Below, one piece after another: positions 7,974 through 16,792 of a DNA stretch of 64,000 nt. How positions within the stretch are numbered: the first letter of the stretch is position 1; each line of letters begins with the position of its first letter. This stretch comes from Opitutia bacterium (GTDB lineage Bacteria; Verrucomicrobiota; Verrucomicrobiia; Opitutales; Opitutaceae), in contig CANHJG010000004.1 of assembly GCA_947461205.1 (NCBI GenBank), positions 1 to 64,000 on the forward strand, read 5' to 3'. The notes below the pieces were generated by a model that was given only the letters and a program-made list of their open reading frames with translations, had not been told where the DNA came from and did not search any database. The position numbers were made by a program, and so were the translations under genes.

Positions 7974-8077
7974 ATGAAAGGGAAAGTGAAAGTGAGAGTG
8001 AAAGGGAAAGTGAAAGTGAGAATGAAAGGGAAAGTGAAAGTGAGAATGAAAGGGAGAGTGAGAGTAAAAGGGAAAGG
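7974..8077. repeat. 24-base purine-rich tandem repeat, about four copies
   Basis: The copies begin at 7974, 7998, 8022 and 8046, with a unit close to ATGAAAGGGAAAGTGAAAGT plus GAGA. The first three are almost identical, the fourth is degenerate and a partial fifth follows. All frames read as two- or three-residue repeats (for example ESES or KVKV), so this is simple-sequence expansion and not a protein domain. There are no spacers, so it is not a CRISPR array. Confidence 0.92.
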
Positions 8078-8149
8078 GCAGGGGGCTGTGAGGAGAGCGA
8101 GGGGGTCGAACGTTCAAGGTTTAATGCTCAATGCCGAACGCTGGGCGGA

Positions 8150-8416
8150 TTAATGCGGTGACTCGGGGGTGAAGAGGTGGGTGAAGGTGGTGGCCACTTG
8201 GGCGGCGAGGTCATCGAGGGGCACGCCCCGAAGTTTGGCGAGGGGCGCGTAGGCGACGACGACGTTGGCGGGGTGGTTGATGACGGTGCCGTCGGGGGCT
8301 GCGCCGAGCGGGAAGCGGTTGCGGTCGGGGGCGGGGGCTTTCAGGGGCGCGTCGGTTTCGACGAGGAGTCGATCGGCGGGGATGGCGCGGAAATGGGCGA
8401 GGCGCGCGGCGACGAA
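8150..8416 (-). pseudogene. Partial duplicate of the 3' end of tatD
   Basis: The frame reads ARLAHFRAIPADRLLVETDA, then PDRNRFPLGAAPDGTVINHP, and ends TFTHLFTPESPH. This is nearly the same as the C-terminal 80 residues of the intact tatD at 9205-10074, with high identity at the DNA level as well (8171-8415 against about 9217-9455). Only this piece is present; upstream of it the frame is unrelated, so the first 200 or so residues are missing. The toxin-antitoxin pair at 8588-9189 sits exactly between the partial copy and the full gene. Confidence 0.88.
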
Positions 8417-8587
8417 GCGGGCGACGAGCAGGCGTGGGGCGGGCGGGCGGGCGGTGAAAAACGGCGTGGGCATGAAGCGGAGGGGGGCCGGGGGACGGTC
8501 GGGGGCCGAGGGGGAAGGGCGAGCCAATCCGGCGGGAGCGGGGCGGGGCTTGCGCGGGGGGAGAAAACGGGCACGGTGGCGGGTGTC

Positions 8588-8788
8588 ATGAGCGCCGCCG
8601 AAATTATTGAGCTGATCGAAAAACTGCCTGTCGCCGAACAGGAGCAGGTGCGGGTGTATTTGGAAAAGAAGACGGCGACGGCGGAGGGAGGGCGCGAGAT
8701 CCGCTATGTTTCCGACGAGAAATTTGGTGAAATCATGCCGAAGATTTTTGAGCAGCATCACGATCTGCTCCGCCGGCTCGCGCAATGA
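8588..8788 (+). CDS. Antitoxin of a Doc-type toxin-antitoxin pair
   Basis: A 66-residue acidic protein begins MSAAEIIELIEKLPVAEQEQ with a helical, leucine-patterned N-terminus, and ends with a charged segment PKIFEQHHDLLRRLAQ suitable for wrapping around a toxin. It is not a classic Phd sequence. Assignment as antitoxin rests on size, charge and position: its TGA overlaps the ATG of the Doc-family toxin by four bases (ATGA at 8785-8788). It would neutralise the toxin and probably autoregulate the operon. Confidence 0.8.
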   Translation: MSAAEIIELIEKLPVAEQEQVRVYLEKKTATAEGGREIRYVSDEKFGEIMPKIFEQHHDLLRRLAQ

Positions 8789-9189
8789 GCGAAGGGGATG
8801 CTCCTCTCTTTCTTTCCTTGGCGCAGGTGATAGCGCTGCATCGACGTTCGTTGGCGGAGCATGGAGGCATTGAGGGTGTGCGGGATCCGGGCGCGGTGGA
8901 GTCGGCGCTCGCCTCGGCGCAGAACACGTGGCTTTACGCCGACGGCGATTGGTTCGACATCGCGGCGGCCTATGCCTTTCACATCGCCGAGGCGCAGGCG
9001 TTCTTGGACGGTAACAAACGCACGGCGGTGGCCAGTGCGATTGCATTTCTTACGGCAAATCGTTGCGCCGACCTCGGAGATGATCGGGTGCTCTACGACG
9101 CCATGATCGCCCTGAGTGCGCGGCGGATGGACCAGGCGGGGCTGGCGGCGGTGTTGCGGAAGCAGTTTCCGCGGGCGGCGGGGGAATGA
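8785..9189 (+). CDS. doc: Doc-family (death-on-curing) toxin
   Basis: A 134-residue protein of the Fic/Doc fold. The signature HIAEAQAFLDGNKRTA corresponds to the Doc motif HxFx(D/N)GNKR, with the histidine shifted as in many Doc homologues. Doc phosphorylates EF-Tu and so stops translation; interestingly tuf is in the same window but is not linked. Length and the LHRRSLAEHGGIEGVRDPG segment near the N-terminus match family members. It is translationally coupled to the antitoxin gene. Confidence 0.92.
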   Translation: MSEGDAPLFLSLAQVIALHRRSLAEHGGIEGVRDPGAVESALASAQNTWLYADGDWFDIAAAYAFHIAEAQAFLDGNKRTAVASAIAFLTANRCADLGDDRVLYDAMIALSARRMDQAGLAAVLRKQFPRAAGE

Positions 9190-9204
9190 CGGGTCGACGG
9201 GCAA

Positions 9205-10074
9205 TCAGACGGGACCGAAGAGGCGCGTGAAGTTCGTGGCCACTTGGGCGGCGAGGGCCTCGAGGGGCACGCCCCGAAGCTCGGCGAGTGCCTCGTACGC
9301 GACGACGACGTTGGCGGGGTGGTTGATGACGGTGCCGTCGGGGGCTGCGCCGAGCGGGAAGCGGTTCCGGTCGGGAGCGGGGGCTTTCACGGGCGCGTCG
9401 GTTTCCACGAGAAGGCGGTCGGCGGGGATGGTGCGGAAATGGGCGAGGCGGGCGGCGAGGCGGGGTTGGAGGGCCTCGAGGTTGAAGGAGAAATACGCGC
9501 CGAGGTCGGCGAACGGTTTGATCATTTCGAAGGAGCCGCCGTAGCCGTGCAGGAGGAAACCGCAGGCGGGGAGACGGGGCGCGGCGCGGAGGACGTCGAG
9601 GGCGGCGCCGTAGGCTTGCGTGGCGTGGATCGAAGCGGGGCGGTTCAGCTCGGCGGCGAGGTCGAGTTGCGCGGCGAAGACCTCCGTCTGCTCGGCGAGC
9701 GGGGCCACGCGGAGGCCGGCGATGCGGGGATCGTCGGGGCGGACGCCGTCGATGAGCCAGCGGTCGAGGCCGATTTCACCGACCCCGGCTCGCGGATCGG
9801 CGAGGAGAGCGGCGCGGAGGAGGCGAAGCCAGTGGGGGGTGCGTTGGCCGCAGTCCCAGGGGTGGAGGCCGTAGCTGGGGAGAAGCGTGAGGGGGGAGCC
9901 GGGAGGGGAAAATTCGACGCAGAGGGCGGCGACCACCGGGAATTCGTCTTCGTTGGTAGCGTTGACGACGCCGGCGCGGACACCGGTGCGCACGAGGTCT
10001 TCGACGACCGTTCCGTGGTGCGGGACGAGGGCGTCGAACTGGAAGTGAAAGTGGGCGTCGTAGAGGGGAGCCAT
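9205..10074 (-). CDS. TatD-family metal-dependent hydrolase (DNase)
   Basis: The protein has 289 residues. It starts MAPLYDAHFHF with the metal-binding HxH (H8, H10). Further landmarks are SYGLHPWD, GEIGLD (bridging glutamate), PASIHATQAYG, LLHGYGGS and RLLVETDAP, which carries the final metal-ligand aspartate. TatD proteins are amidohydrolase-fold nucleases with two metal ions acting on DNA ends or damaged DNA. The gene converges with the toxin gene (16 bases apart). Its last 240 bases or so are duplicated on the far side of the toxin-antitoxin pair. Confidence 0.9.
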   Translation of the reverse strand: MAPLYDAHFHFQFDALVPHHGTVVEDLVRTGVRAGVVNATNEDEFPVVAALCVEFSPPGSPLTLLPSYGLHPWDCGQRTPHWLRLLRAALLADPRAGVGEIGLDRWLIDGVRPDDPRIAGLRVAPLAEQTEVFAAQLDLAAELNRPASIHATQAYGAALDVLRAAPRLPACGFLLHGYGGSFEMIKPFADLGAYFSFNLEALQPRLAARLAHFRTIPADRLLVETDAPVKAPAPDRNRFPLGAAPDGTVINHPANVVVAYEALAELRGVPLEALAAQVATNFTRLFGPV

Positions 10075-10094
10075 GGGAGGGGGAGAGGCGAGAA

Positions 10095-10114
10095 CCGCAC
10101 CGGAAGCGGTGCGG
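10095..10114. repeat. Hairpin between sufE and tatD
   Basis: CCGCACCG (10095-10102) pairs with CGGTGCGG (10107-10114) across a four-base GAAG loop. There is no T-run on either strand. It lies in the 57-base gap between the two minus-strand genes and could be a REP-like element or an RNA stability hairpin. Confidence 0.6.
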
Positions 10115-10131
10115 CTGTTCAGGCGGAGGGG

Positions 10132-10548
10132 CTACCCGAGTGAGTGTTTTTCGGCGAAGGCGCGAATGGTCGCGCGGGCGCTGGCGAGACCGTTGCGGCG
10201 GGTGGGGCTCAGGTTTTTTGCGAGGTCGAGAGCAGCGAGGGGATCGAGGTCGAAGGTGGCGATATCAGCGGGCGTGGCGCCGCTGTAGAAATTGCACAGC
10301 AGGGCGACCAGACCGCGAACGAGCGGGCCGTCGGCTTCGCAGCGGAAGCAGCAGCGACCGTCGCGGACTTCGCCGACGAGATGCACGAGCGAGATGCAGC
10401 CGCGGACGCGGTTCGCGTCGGTGCGTTCGGTCTCGGCGAGGGGTGGAAGTTTTTTCGCGCGGTCGACGACGGCGCCGAGGCGTTCCTGGGGGTCGTCGAT
10501 GATGGCGAGGTCGTCGGTGAGTTGAGTGAGTTTTTCGGCGAGGGTCAC
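10132..10548 (-). CDS. sufE: SufE-like sulfur acceptor
   Basis: Starting at the GTG at 10548 the protein has 138 residues, the normal SufE length; the frame extends 36 bases further upstream but without family character. The conserved RVRGC sequence places the sulfur-accepting cysteine at residue 51, the same number as in E. coli SufE. SufE takes persulfide sulfur from a SufS-type cysteine desulfurase for iron-sulfur cluster assembly. No sufS or sufBCD is adjacent, so it acts at a distance. It lies 57 bases upstream of tatD on the same strand. Confidence 0.9.
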   Translation of the reverse strand: MTLAEKLTQLTDDLAIIDDPQERLGAVVDRAKKLPPLAETERTDANRVRGCISLVHLVGEVRDGRCCFRCEADGPLVRGLVALLCNFYSGATPADIATFDLDPLAALDLAKNLSPTRRNGLASARATIRAFAEKHSLG

Positions 10549-10686
10549 GGGCCAGAAGTGAGCGCGAGACTCGCACCCGCGCAAGGATCTGGTGGCGGCG
10601 AAGGACCGATGGACCGCAGCTTCGCTCCGGTGGTGCGATACCCCTGCTGGAATGACGACGGTCGGTCGACCGCAGCTCCGTCCGGA

Positions 10687-13600
10687 CTAGAAGTTGCCCT
10701 TGAGGCCGAACTGGAAGTTGACGCCGTATTCGCCCTCGGAGGCGAACTTCACGTAGCGGGGGCCGCCGGTGGTGTAGGCGTAGTTTTGGTCGCGGTTGTT
10801 GAAAATGTTCCGCGCGGTGAAGTAGAGGCCGTAGTGGCGGCTGAGGCGGTAGTCGCCGGAGAGATCGAGGCGGAGGCGTTCGGCCTGGTAGTTCCAACCG
10901 GCGGCGCCGATGTTGCCGGCGGCGATAGTGCCGACCCTCTTCTTACCGACGAGGGTCCATTTGGCGAAGAGCGAGAGGGGGTTGCGGTTATAGCTGACGC
11001 CCCAGTTGATGAGCTTCGGGGTGAAGCCGCGGAAGTCGGCTTCGGCGGGGCTGCGGTTGGTGACGAGGGTGGCGTTGGCGAAGACGCGGACGGCCTTGGC
11101 AAAATTGAACTTCGTGAAGGTGGTGAGCGGGGCGTTGAGGTCGAATTCCCAGCCGTTGATGTGGGTGATGCCGGGGACGTTGATGGGGGCGTTGACTTGG
11201 TAGCCTTCGTATTCTTCGCCGAGGCCGAGGTTCGCGAGGAAGGCGGGGGTCGCGAGGAAGTTCTGCGTGGCGAAGGAGTTTTTGATCTGCTTGCGGTAGA
11301 AACCGACGGACATGACGGAGCCGTTGGCGGGATAATATTCGAGGCGGACGTCGCCGCTGTTGGCGGTCCAGGGGATGAGCGCGGGGTTTTTGGTTGTGAT
11401 GGTACCGAGGGCGGCGCCGGTGGCGCTGCTGGCGGGATCGAAGTCGACCTGGTTGACGTTGGTGGCGCCGAGGATGTTGCCGAAGTCGGGGCGGCCGACG
11501 GCCTTGGCGAGGCCCAGGCGGGCTTGGACGTTGGTCGTGAGGTTATAGGTGGCGTTGAGGCTGGGGTAGTAGCCCGCGTAGACTTTGGCGAGGCGGGCGC
11601 CGAGTTTTTGATAGACGAGGGCGTCTTCGGCGATGCCGTCGGCCTGCACGGTGGTGGCGGCGGGGTAGAGGAGAATCGGCCGCTTGTTGGCATCGAGGAT
11701 GACATTGCCGGCGGCGTCCTGGCGGTATTTCGCGTTGTTGTCCTGGAAGACGGCGCGGCCGTCGTCGGTGGTGCGTTCGTAGCGGATACCGCCGACGAGG
11801 CGGAGGCGGTTGTTGAAGAGGGCGACGTCGGCCATGAGGTAGAGCGAGTCGAGGCGCTCGGTGATTTGGTCGGGGGCGGTAAGGTAGGCGCGGAGGTCGG
11901 TGCGGCGGTTGGTCTGGGTGTCGAAATATTGGGGAAAATTTTCGTAGAGCTGGAAGGCGCGGCGGCTGCTGACGAACTGGGCCTGTGGGGCGTTGCGCGG
12001 CATGGGGAAGGACAGCATGGCCTGATTGAGGAGGCTGAACGGGAGGGCGGAGACGGCTTCGTCGGCGGTGTTGGCGCGGCCGTCGGCGCCGACGAAGACG
12101 GGGGTGAACTGGCTGTTGCGGCGGGCGCGGTAGGTCTCGTTGGTGGAGGCGCCGGCTTTGACGGAGAAGTTAGTTTGGTCGGTGAAAAATTTCCGCTTGG
12201 CGTCGAGCTTGGCGCTCTTGGCGGTGGAGCCGTTATCGCGGGTGCTGTTGGCGCCGTTCAGGAAGAACGTGTAGTGGTTGAGATTGAACGGATCGATGAC
12301 CTGGCCGGCGGCATTGCGGACGGTGAGGGTGCCGGGGAGGTAATCGCTGAAGCCGTCGAAATCGATCGTGGCGCCCTGGATGCGGGCGCTGGCGGTCTCG
12401 AACTGACGGTGCGAGGTGGCGCGGTAGGTCTGGTCGGAGAAGTTGTAGCCGGCGCTGCCGTTGAAGTCCCAGAGCGCACCGATGTGGCGGTAGTTGAGGC
12501 GGAAGACGTTGTTGCGGACGCGGACGTAGCGGGCGGTGTTGTTGACGTTGATCGCCGCGGAGCCGGGGCGGCCGTGGGTGAAATCCGGGCCCCACGAAAG
12601 TGGGTTGGTGCCGGCGTTGAGGACGAAGTTGTGCTGCTCGTAGTCCTGCACGAGCCAGTTGCCGGAGTAGGAGAACGAGAGGGTGTCGACGGGGGAGACC
12701 TTCCAGTCGAAGCGGGTGCCGACGGCGTAGCGGTGCTCGTAGACGGGGAAGACGTTGTATTGGTAGGTGGTGAGGTAGGGGTTATCGAGGGTGGCCTTGA
12801 AGGGATTCGCGGCGGTCGTGGTGGTGTTGAAGGTGCGGTTGATGCGGCGGGCGGAGCCGAACTGGTCGTTCTTGGTGGCGTTGACGGAGAAGCCGAAGGT
12901 TTTGGAGACGGGGACGGTGTAGGCGAAGTCGAAGTCGGGCTGGTAGTGATACGCCTGCTTCTGGTCGTCGCCGTCTCCGCCGCCGGACTGGCGGCGGAGG
13001 TTAAATTCGCGGGAGTTCTGGTTGACGTAGGCCTTGAAGCGGAGTTCGGGTCGGGAGGCTTCGAAGGCGGTGCGGCTGACCATGTTGATGCCGCCGGCGA
13101 GGGAGGCGGGCATGTCGGGCGTGGGGACTTTATAGATTTCGACGCGCTGGGCGTTGGAGAGGGAGAAGGCCTGGAGGAGGGTGTTGCGCGTGGGGCCGGC
13201 GGAACCGGCGGCGTTCACATCGTCGCCGTCCATGGCGATGTTCGTGTAGTTGGACGGCAGACCGCGGAGGCCGATCTGGACGGAGTTCATCTGGTCGGTG
13301 CCGACGTCGACGCCGGGGAGAAATTTCACGAACTCGCCGAGGTTGTTTTGGATGACATCGCCCAGGGCGTCGGTGGAGAGGACGGTTTTGATGCCGGGTG
13401 AGAAGCGCTGCTCGTTGATGGCGATGGTGGCGGCGTTGGTCTCGCGGGCGGCCCCGACGACGAATTGATCGAGTTTCACCGTGCCGTCGGCGGAGATGGG
13501 TGCGGTGCCGGCGGGGACGAGGGCGAAGTCACGTTGGGTGGTGGTGCCGGCGGCGACGGCGAGGGTGACGGTCTGCGGAGCGAGACCGGTGGAGAAGACG

Positions 13601-13872
13601 GTGAGGGTGAGGTTGCCGGGGGCGAGGCCGGTGAGGCGGAATTCTCCGAAGGCGTCGGTGAAGATTTCACGGTTGGTGCCGGCGACGGTGATGCGGGCGT
13701 TTTCGAGGGAGAGATTGGCGGCCTGATTTTGGACGCGACCGGTGACGGTTGCGGTGGCGGCGGCTTGGGCGTGGGCGAACGGCGCGGTCAACGTGAGAGC
13801 GAGGAGGAGGGCGACGAAGGCACCGGTGGCGCGGGTGAGGCGGGAAAAACCGGGCAGGAGGACAGAGGTCAT
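10687..13872 (-). CDS. TonB-dependent outer-membrane receptor
   Basis: The protein has 1061 residues from the ATG at 13872, with a signal peptide (hydrophobic core ALLLALTLTAPFAHAQA). Residues about 40-130 form a carboxypeptidase-regulatory-like beta-sandwich (VTGRVQNQAANLSLENARI) as in SusC-type receptors. A plug domain follows (GIKTVLSTDALGDVIQNN, VDVGTDQMNSVQIGLRGLPS). The rest is a 22-strand barrel, ending in the typical aromatic C-terminus QFGLKGNF. The substrate is unknown. It is downstream of the DUF1501 / DUF1549 gene pair on the same strand, but a terminator at about 13970-13999 suggests that it is transcribed separately. Confidence 0.92.
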   Translation of the reverse strand: MTSVLLPGFSRLTRATGAFVALLLALTLTAPFAHAQAAATATVTGRVQNQAANLSLENARITVAGTNREIFTDAFGEFRLTGLAPGNLTLTVFSTGLAPQTVTLAVAAGTTTQRDFALVPAGTAPISADGTVKLDQFVVGAARETNAATIAINEQRFSPGIKTVLSTDALGDVIQNNLGEFVKFLPGVDVGTDQMNSVQIGLRGLPSNYTNIAMDGDDVNAAGSAGPTRNTLLQAFSLSNAQRVEIYKVPTPDMPASLAGGINMVSRTAFEASRPELRFKAYVNQNSREFNLRRQSGGGDGDDQKQAYHYQPDFDFAYTVPVSKTFGFSVNATKNDQFGSARRINRTFNTTTTAANPFKATLDNPYLTTYQYNVFPVYEHRYAVGTRFDWKVSPVDTLSFSYSGNWLVQDYEQHNFVLNAGTNPLSWGPDFTHGRPGSAAINVNNTARYVRVRNNVFRLNYRHIGALWDFNGSAGYNFSDQTYRATSHRQFETASARIQGATIDFDGFSDYLPGTLTVRNAAGQVIDPFNLNHYTFFLNGANSTRDNGSTAKSAKLDAKRKFFTDQTNFSVKAGASTNETYRARRNSQFTPVFVGADGRANTADEAVSALPFSLLNQAMLSFPMPRNAPQAQFVSSRRAFQLYENFPQYFDTQTNRRTDLRAYLTAPDQITERLDSLYLMADVALFNNRLRLVGGIRYERTTDDGRAVFQDNNAKYRQDAAGNVILDANKRPILLYPAATTVQADGIAEDALVYQKLGARLAKVYAGYYPSLNATYNLTTNVQARLGLAKAVGRPDFGNILGATNVNQVDFDPASSATGAALGTITTKNPALIPWTANSGDVRLEYYPANGSVMSVGFYRKQIKNSFATQNFLATPAFLANLGLGEEYEGYQVNAPINVPGITHINGWEFDLNAPLTTFTKFNFAKAVRVFANATLVTNRSPAEADFRGFTPKLINWGVSYNRNPLSLFAKWTLVGKKRVGTIAAGNIGAAGWNYQAERLRLDLSGDYRLSRHYGLYFTARNIFNNRDQNYAYTTGGPRYVKFASEGEYGVNFQFGLKGNF

Positions 13873-13969
13873 GGGTGGCGGGGAGAAGGAGGTCGGAGCG
13901 CAGGAGCGGAGTGATCTGAGATTTTTCCGAAAGCGGCGACCGTGTCGAACGCCGAAAAGAATCGGGCAC

Positions 13970-13999
13970 AAAAAACGCGCCGCGGTGAGGCGGGGCGCG
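13970..13999 (-). terminator. Probable intrinsic terminator after the DUF1549 gene
   Basis: On the minus strand CGCGCC (13999-13994) and GGCGCG (13981-13976) can pair, with partial inner pairing, and are followed by six T residues (complement of 13975-13970). It lies 90 bases beyond the stop of the DUF1549/DUF1553 gene and about 100 bases ahead of the receptor start. Confidence 0.65.
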
Positions 14000-14089
14000 A
14001 AGCGTGCGGGGGGGCGCGAGGTCACGCGCTTCCCGCGCTGGCGAGGCGATTGCGAGGACCACCGGGGCGGGTCGGAGACCGCGCCCGGC

Positions 14090-16792
14090 TCAGTTGTAGA
14101 ACATCGCTTCGTTCGACTGGAAGAGAGCGTGGGCGAGTTTCGTCCAGGCGTCGAGCGGTTGGTTGTCGAAGACGCCGCCGACCTGGGTGTTGAACTTGGG
14201 GTTCCCTTTCGGGGCCTTGGCTTTTTTCTCGGCGATGCGGGCGTCGCGGGCGGAGGCTTTGGCGGCGGGCATCTGGGCGGTGAGCACGACGTCGGTGCCG
14301 GCGGGATTGGATTTGACGTAGCGGAGGCCGATCTCGACTTCCTTTTTCGTGGGCCAGCGTTGGAAGATCGCGAGGTAGAGCGAGGTCACGCGGAGGTCGT
14401 CGGATTTGAGGTCGGCGAAGCCGGGGCGGTCGACGAGTTTACGGGCGGTTTCGATGACCATGGGGCTGTTCATGAGGAACAGGGCCTGCTGGGGGACGAG
14501 GGTTTCGTAGCGGCGGCCGGAGGAGACGTCGGGGCTGGGGAAGTCGAACTGGGTGAGGAGTTCGGGCGGGTTGGTGCGGTCGATCAGGGTGTAGATCGAG
14601 CGGCGTTTGGCGAAGGCCTCGCTGCTGATGGCGACGGGTTTGCCGCCGCGGGTGCGGTCGAGCTCGCCGGCGATGGCGAGGAGCGAGTCGTGGAGTTCCT
14701 CGAAATCCATGCGGCGAAGATTGTAGCGCCAGAGGAATTTGTTGTTGGGATCGAGTTCGACGTAGCTCGGGTTGGGCGCGCTGCTCTGCTGGTAGGCGGC
14801 GCTGAGGACGATGAGGCGGTGCATCGATTTGATGGACCACTGGTTTTCGACGAAGGTGGCGGCGAGCCAGTCGAGGAGCTCGGGGTGGGTCGGCACGGAG
14901 GACATGTTGCCGAGGTCGTCGGGCGTATCGACGAAGCCGGTGCCCCAGTGCTGTTGCCAGAGGCGGTTCATCATGACGCGGGCGGTGAGCGGGTTTTTCG
15001 GGTCGATGATGGCCTGGGCGAGTTGGAGGCGGCCGGAGCCCTGGTTCCAGGCGGGGCGTTTTTTCGGATCCGGGGAGAGGATCTCGAGGAAACGGCGCGG
15101 GACGATGTCGCCTTTGTTGGCGTTTTCGCCGCGGAGAAGGACGGGGTAGTCGCGGGAGCGGGGAACGTCGGTCACGGCGTTGGCCCGGATGGGGGCGCCG
15201 GGGTGATTGAGTTCCAGGTCGGTCTTGTCGCGATAGAGTTCGCGTTCGGCGCGCTGGAGTTGCTGGCGCTTCATGGGGTCGATCTTGGCGGCGCTGTCTT
15301 TGGCTTTTGCTTTGCCGGCAAACATGCGGCGGAGCTCGGCCTGCTCGGCTTTGAGGGCGACCTCGCGTTGGTCGAGGGCCTTGGCTTTTTCGAGATAGTC
15401 GAGGTAGTCCGTGGTTTGGGGCGCGTGGGCGGCGAGGAGCGGGAGCTCGGTGGGCGTCATCGTGTTCGCGAAAATGCCGTAGAGAGAGTAGTAGTCCTTG
15501 GTGGGGATCGGATCGAATTTGTGGTCGTGACAGCGGGCGCAGGTGACCGTGAGGCCGAGGAAGGCTTTGGTGGTGACGTCGATCTGGTCGCCGATGATGT
15601 CTTCCTTGCGGCCGTTGAACTGATTGCCGAGGGAGAGAAAGCCGAGCGCGGCGAGGGGCCAGCGGGAGTCGGGCCGGCTGGCGGCGACCTCCATTTTGGG
15701 GAGTTCGACGATGGGGTCGGCGGAGTCGTTGACGGGTTTGCCGGCGACGTTGGGCAGAACGGCCGAGCGGGCGGCGGAAGGGGAGGGCTTGAGCTTTGAC
15801 TGTTTTTCGAGGTGGGAGGCGAGATAGTCGCCGGCGAGTTGGGCGAGGATGAATTTGTCGTAGGGCAGGTCGGCGTTGAGGGCGTCGATCACGAAGTCGC
15901 GGTAGGTCCACGCGTGGGGAAAGCGGTTGTCCTCCTGGCGCGGGGCGTCGCCCTTGGTGTCGGAGTAGCGGGCGACATCGAGCCAGTAGCGGGCCCAGTG
16001 TTCGCCGTATTGGGGGGAGGCGAGGAGGCGGTCGACGACTTTGGTGTAGGCGCCGGGGGAGGTGTCTTGGACGAAGGCCTGGACGTCCATCGGGTGAGGC
16101 GGGAGGCCGATGAGGTCGAAGTAGATGCGCCGGATGAGGGTGGTTTTTTCGGCGGCGGTGTTGGGGCCCATGCTCTTGGCCTCGAGTTTCGCGAGGACGA
16201 AGGTGTCGATGGGATTTTTGACCCACGCGGAATTTTGGACTGCGGGGAGTTCGGGCTTTTTCACGGGTTTGAAGGCCCAGTGGTTCTTGCCCACGCCGGC
16301 GTAGGCGGCGGAGCTGCCGGTGGCGACGTTGAGGCGCGGGTCGGGGGCGCCGCGGCGAACCCACTCGGTGAGGTCGGCGATGTGTTGATCGGAGAGTTTC
16401 TCGCCCTTGGGAGGCATCTGGAGATCTTCGTCCTTGTAGCGGATGGCCTGGATGAGGAGGGAGTCGTCGGGTTTGCCGGGGACGATCGCGGCGCCGGTGT
16501 TGCCGCCGGCGAGGACGGCTTCGCGGCTGTCGAGGAGGAGGCCGCCCTTCACTTTGTCGCCTTCCTTGCTGTGGCACTTGTAGCACTTCTCGGCAAGGAG
16601 GGGGCGGATTTTCGCTTCGAAGAATTGGAGGTCGGTGGGAGCGATGGCGGCTTTGACGACCGGGTGGCCGGCGGGGAGGTCGGCGGCGCGGGCGGCAACG
16701 GACGAGAGAACGAGAAAGAAAACGAGGAACGACACGCAAGGTGCGTCCAGTCGCTGGCGCTCGCGGCGACGGGTGGGGGGGAGCGAGGTCAT
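14090..16792 (-). CDS. Exported planctomycetal-type cytochrome / DUF1549 / DUF1553 protein
   Basis: The protein has 900 residues. A signal peptide at about 18-37 precedes a planctomycete cytochrome domain with one haem c site, CYKCH (C70, C73, H74), and the distal MPPKGEKLS loop carrying a methionine. DUF1549 (NPIDTFVLAKLEAKSMGP, LIRRIYFDLIGLPP, HWARYWLDVARYSDT) occupies about residues 200-420, including a second CARCHDHKFDPI cysteine motif, and DUF1553 (NPLTARVMMNRLWQQHWG) the C-terminal half. The family is abundant in Planctomycetes and Verrucomicrobia and is associated with breakdown of complex polysaccharides; the reaction is not established. Its ATG overlaps the stop of the DUF1501 gene by four bases (ATGA), so the two are coupled. 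Confidence 0.93.
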   Translation of the reverse strand: MTSLPPTRRRERQRLDAPCVSFLVFFLVLSSVAARAADLPAGHPVVKAAIAPTDLQFFEAKIRPLLAEKCYKCHSKEGDKVKGGLLLDSREAVLAGGNTGAAIVPGKPDDSLLIQAIRYKDEDLQMPPKGEKLSDQHIADLTEWVRRGAPDPRLNVATGSSAAYAGVGKNHWAFKPVKKPELPAVQNSAWVKNPIDTFVLAKLEAKSMGPNTAAEKTTLIRRIYFDLIGLPPHPMDVQAFVQDTSPGAYTKVVDRLLASPQYGEHWARYWLDVARYSDTKGDAPRQEDNRFPHAWTYRDFVIDALNADLPYDKFILAQLAGDYLASHLEKQSKLKPSPSAARSAVLPNVAGKPVNDSADPIVELPKMEVAASRPDSRWPLAALGFLSLGNQFNGRKEDIIGDQIDVTTKAFLGLTVTCARCHDHKFDPIPTKDYYSLYGIFANTMTPTELPLLAAHAPQTTDYLDYLEKAKALDQREVALKAEQAELRRMFAGKAKAKDSAAKIDPMKRQQLQRAERELYRDKTDLELNHPGAPIRANAVTDVPRSRDYPVLLRGENANKGDIVPRRFLEILSPDPKKRPAWNQGSGRLQLAQAIIDPKNPLTARVMMNRLWQQHWGTGFVDTPDDLGNMSSVPTHPELLDWLAATFVENQWSIKSMHRLIVLSAAYQQSSAPNPSYVELDPNNKFLWRYNLRRMDFEELHDSLLAIAGELDRTRGGKPVAISSEAFAKRRSIYTLIDRTNPPELLTQFDFPSPDVSSGRRYETLVPQQALFLMNSPMVIETARKLVDRPGFADLKSDDLRVTSLYLAIFQRWPTKKEVEIGLRYVKSNPAGTDVVLTAQMPAAKASARDARIAEKKAKAPKGNPKFNTQVGGVFDNQPLDAWTKLAHALFQSNEAMFYN
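16751..16770. repeat. Copy of a REP-like arm inside the 5' end of the DUF1549 gene
   Basis: TCGCTGGCGCTCGCGGCGAC matches the arm of the inverted repeat at 20207-20227 at 18 of 20 positions. Here it is part of codons 8-14 of the DUF1549 gene. Confidence 0.55.

Noticed and set aside
7974-8077. The 24-base repeat as a CRISPR array or repeat protein
   Set aside because: The copies are directly adjacent with no spacers, the unit is a purine-rich simple sequence, and all frames give two- or three-residue periodic peptides.
10144-13401. A 1085-codon plus-strand frame across the TonB-dependent receptor
   Set aside because: It is the antisense shadow of the receptor, low in complexity (G, V, E, A) and without a family match; similar shadows lie over the DUF1501, DUF1549 and M48 genes.
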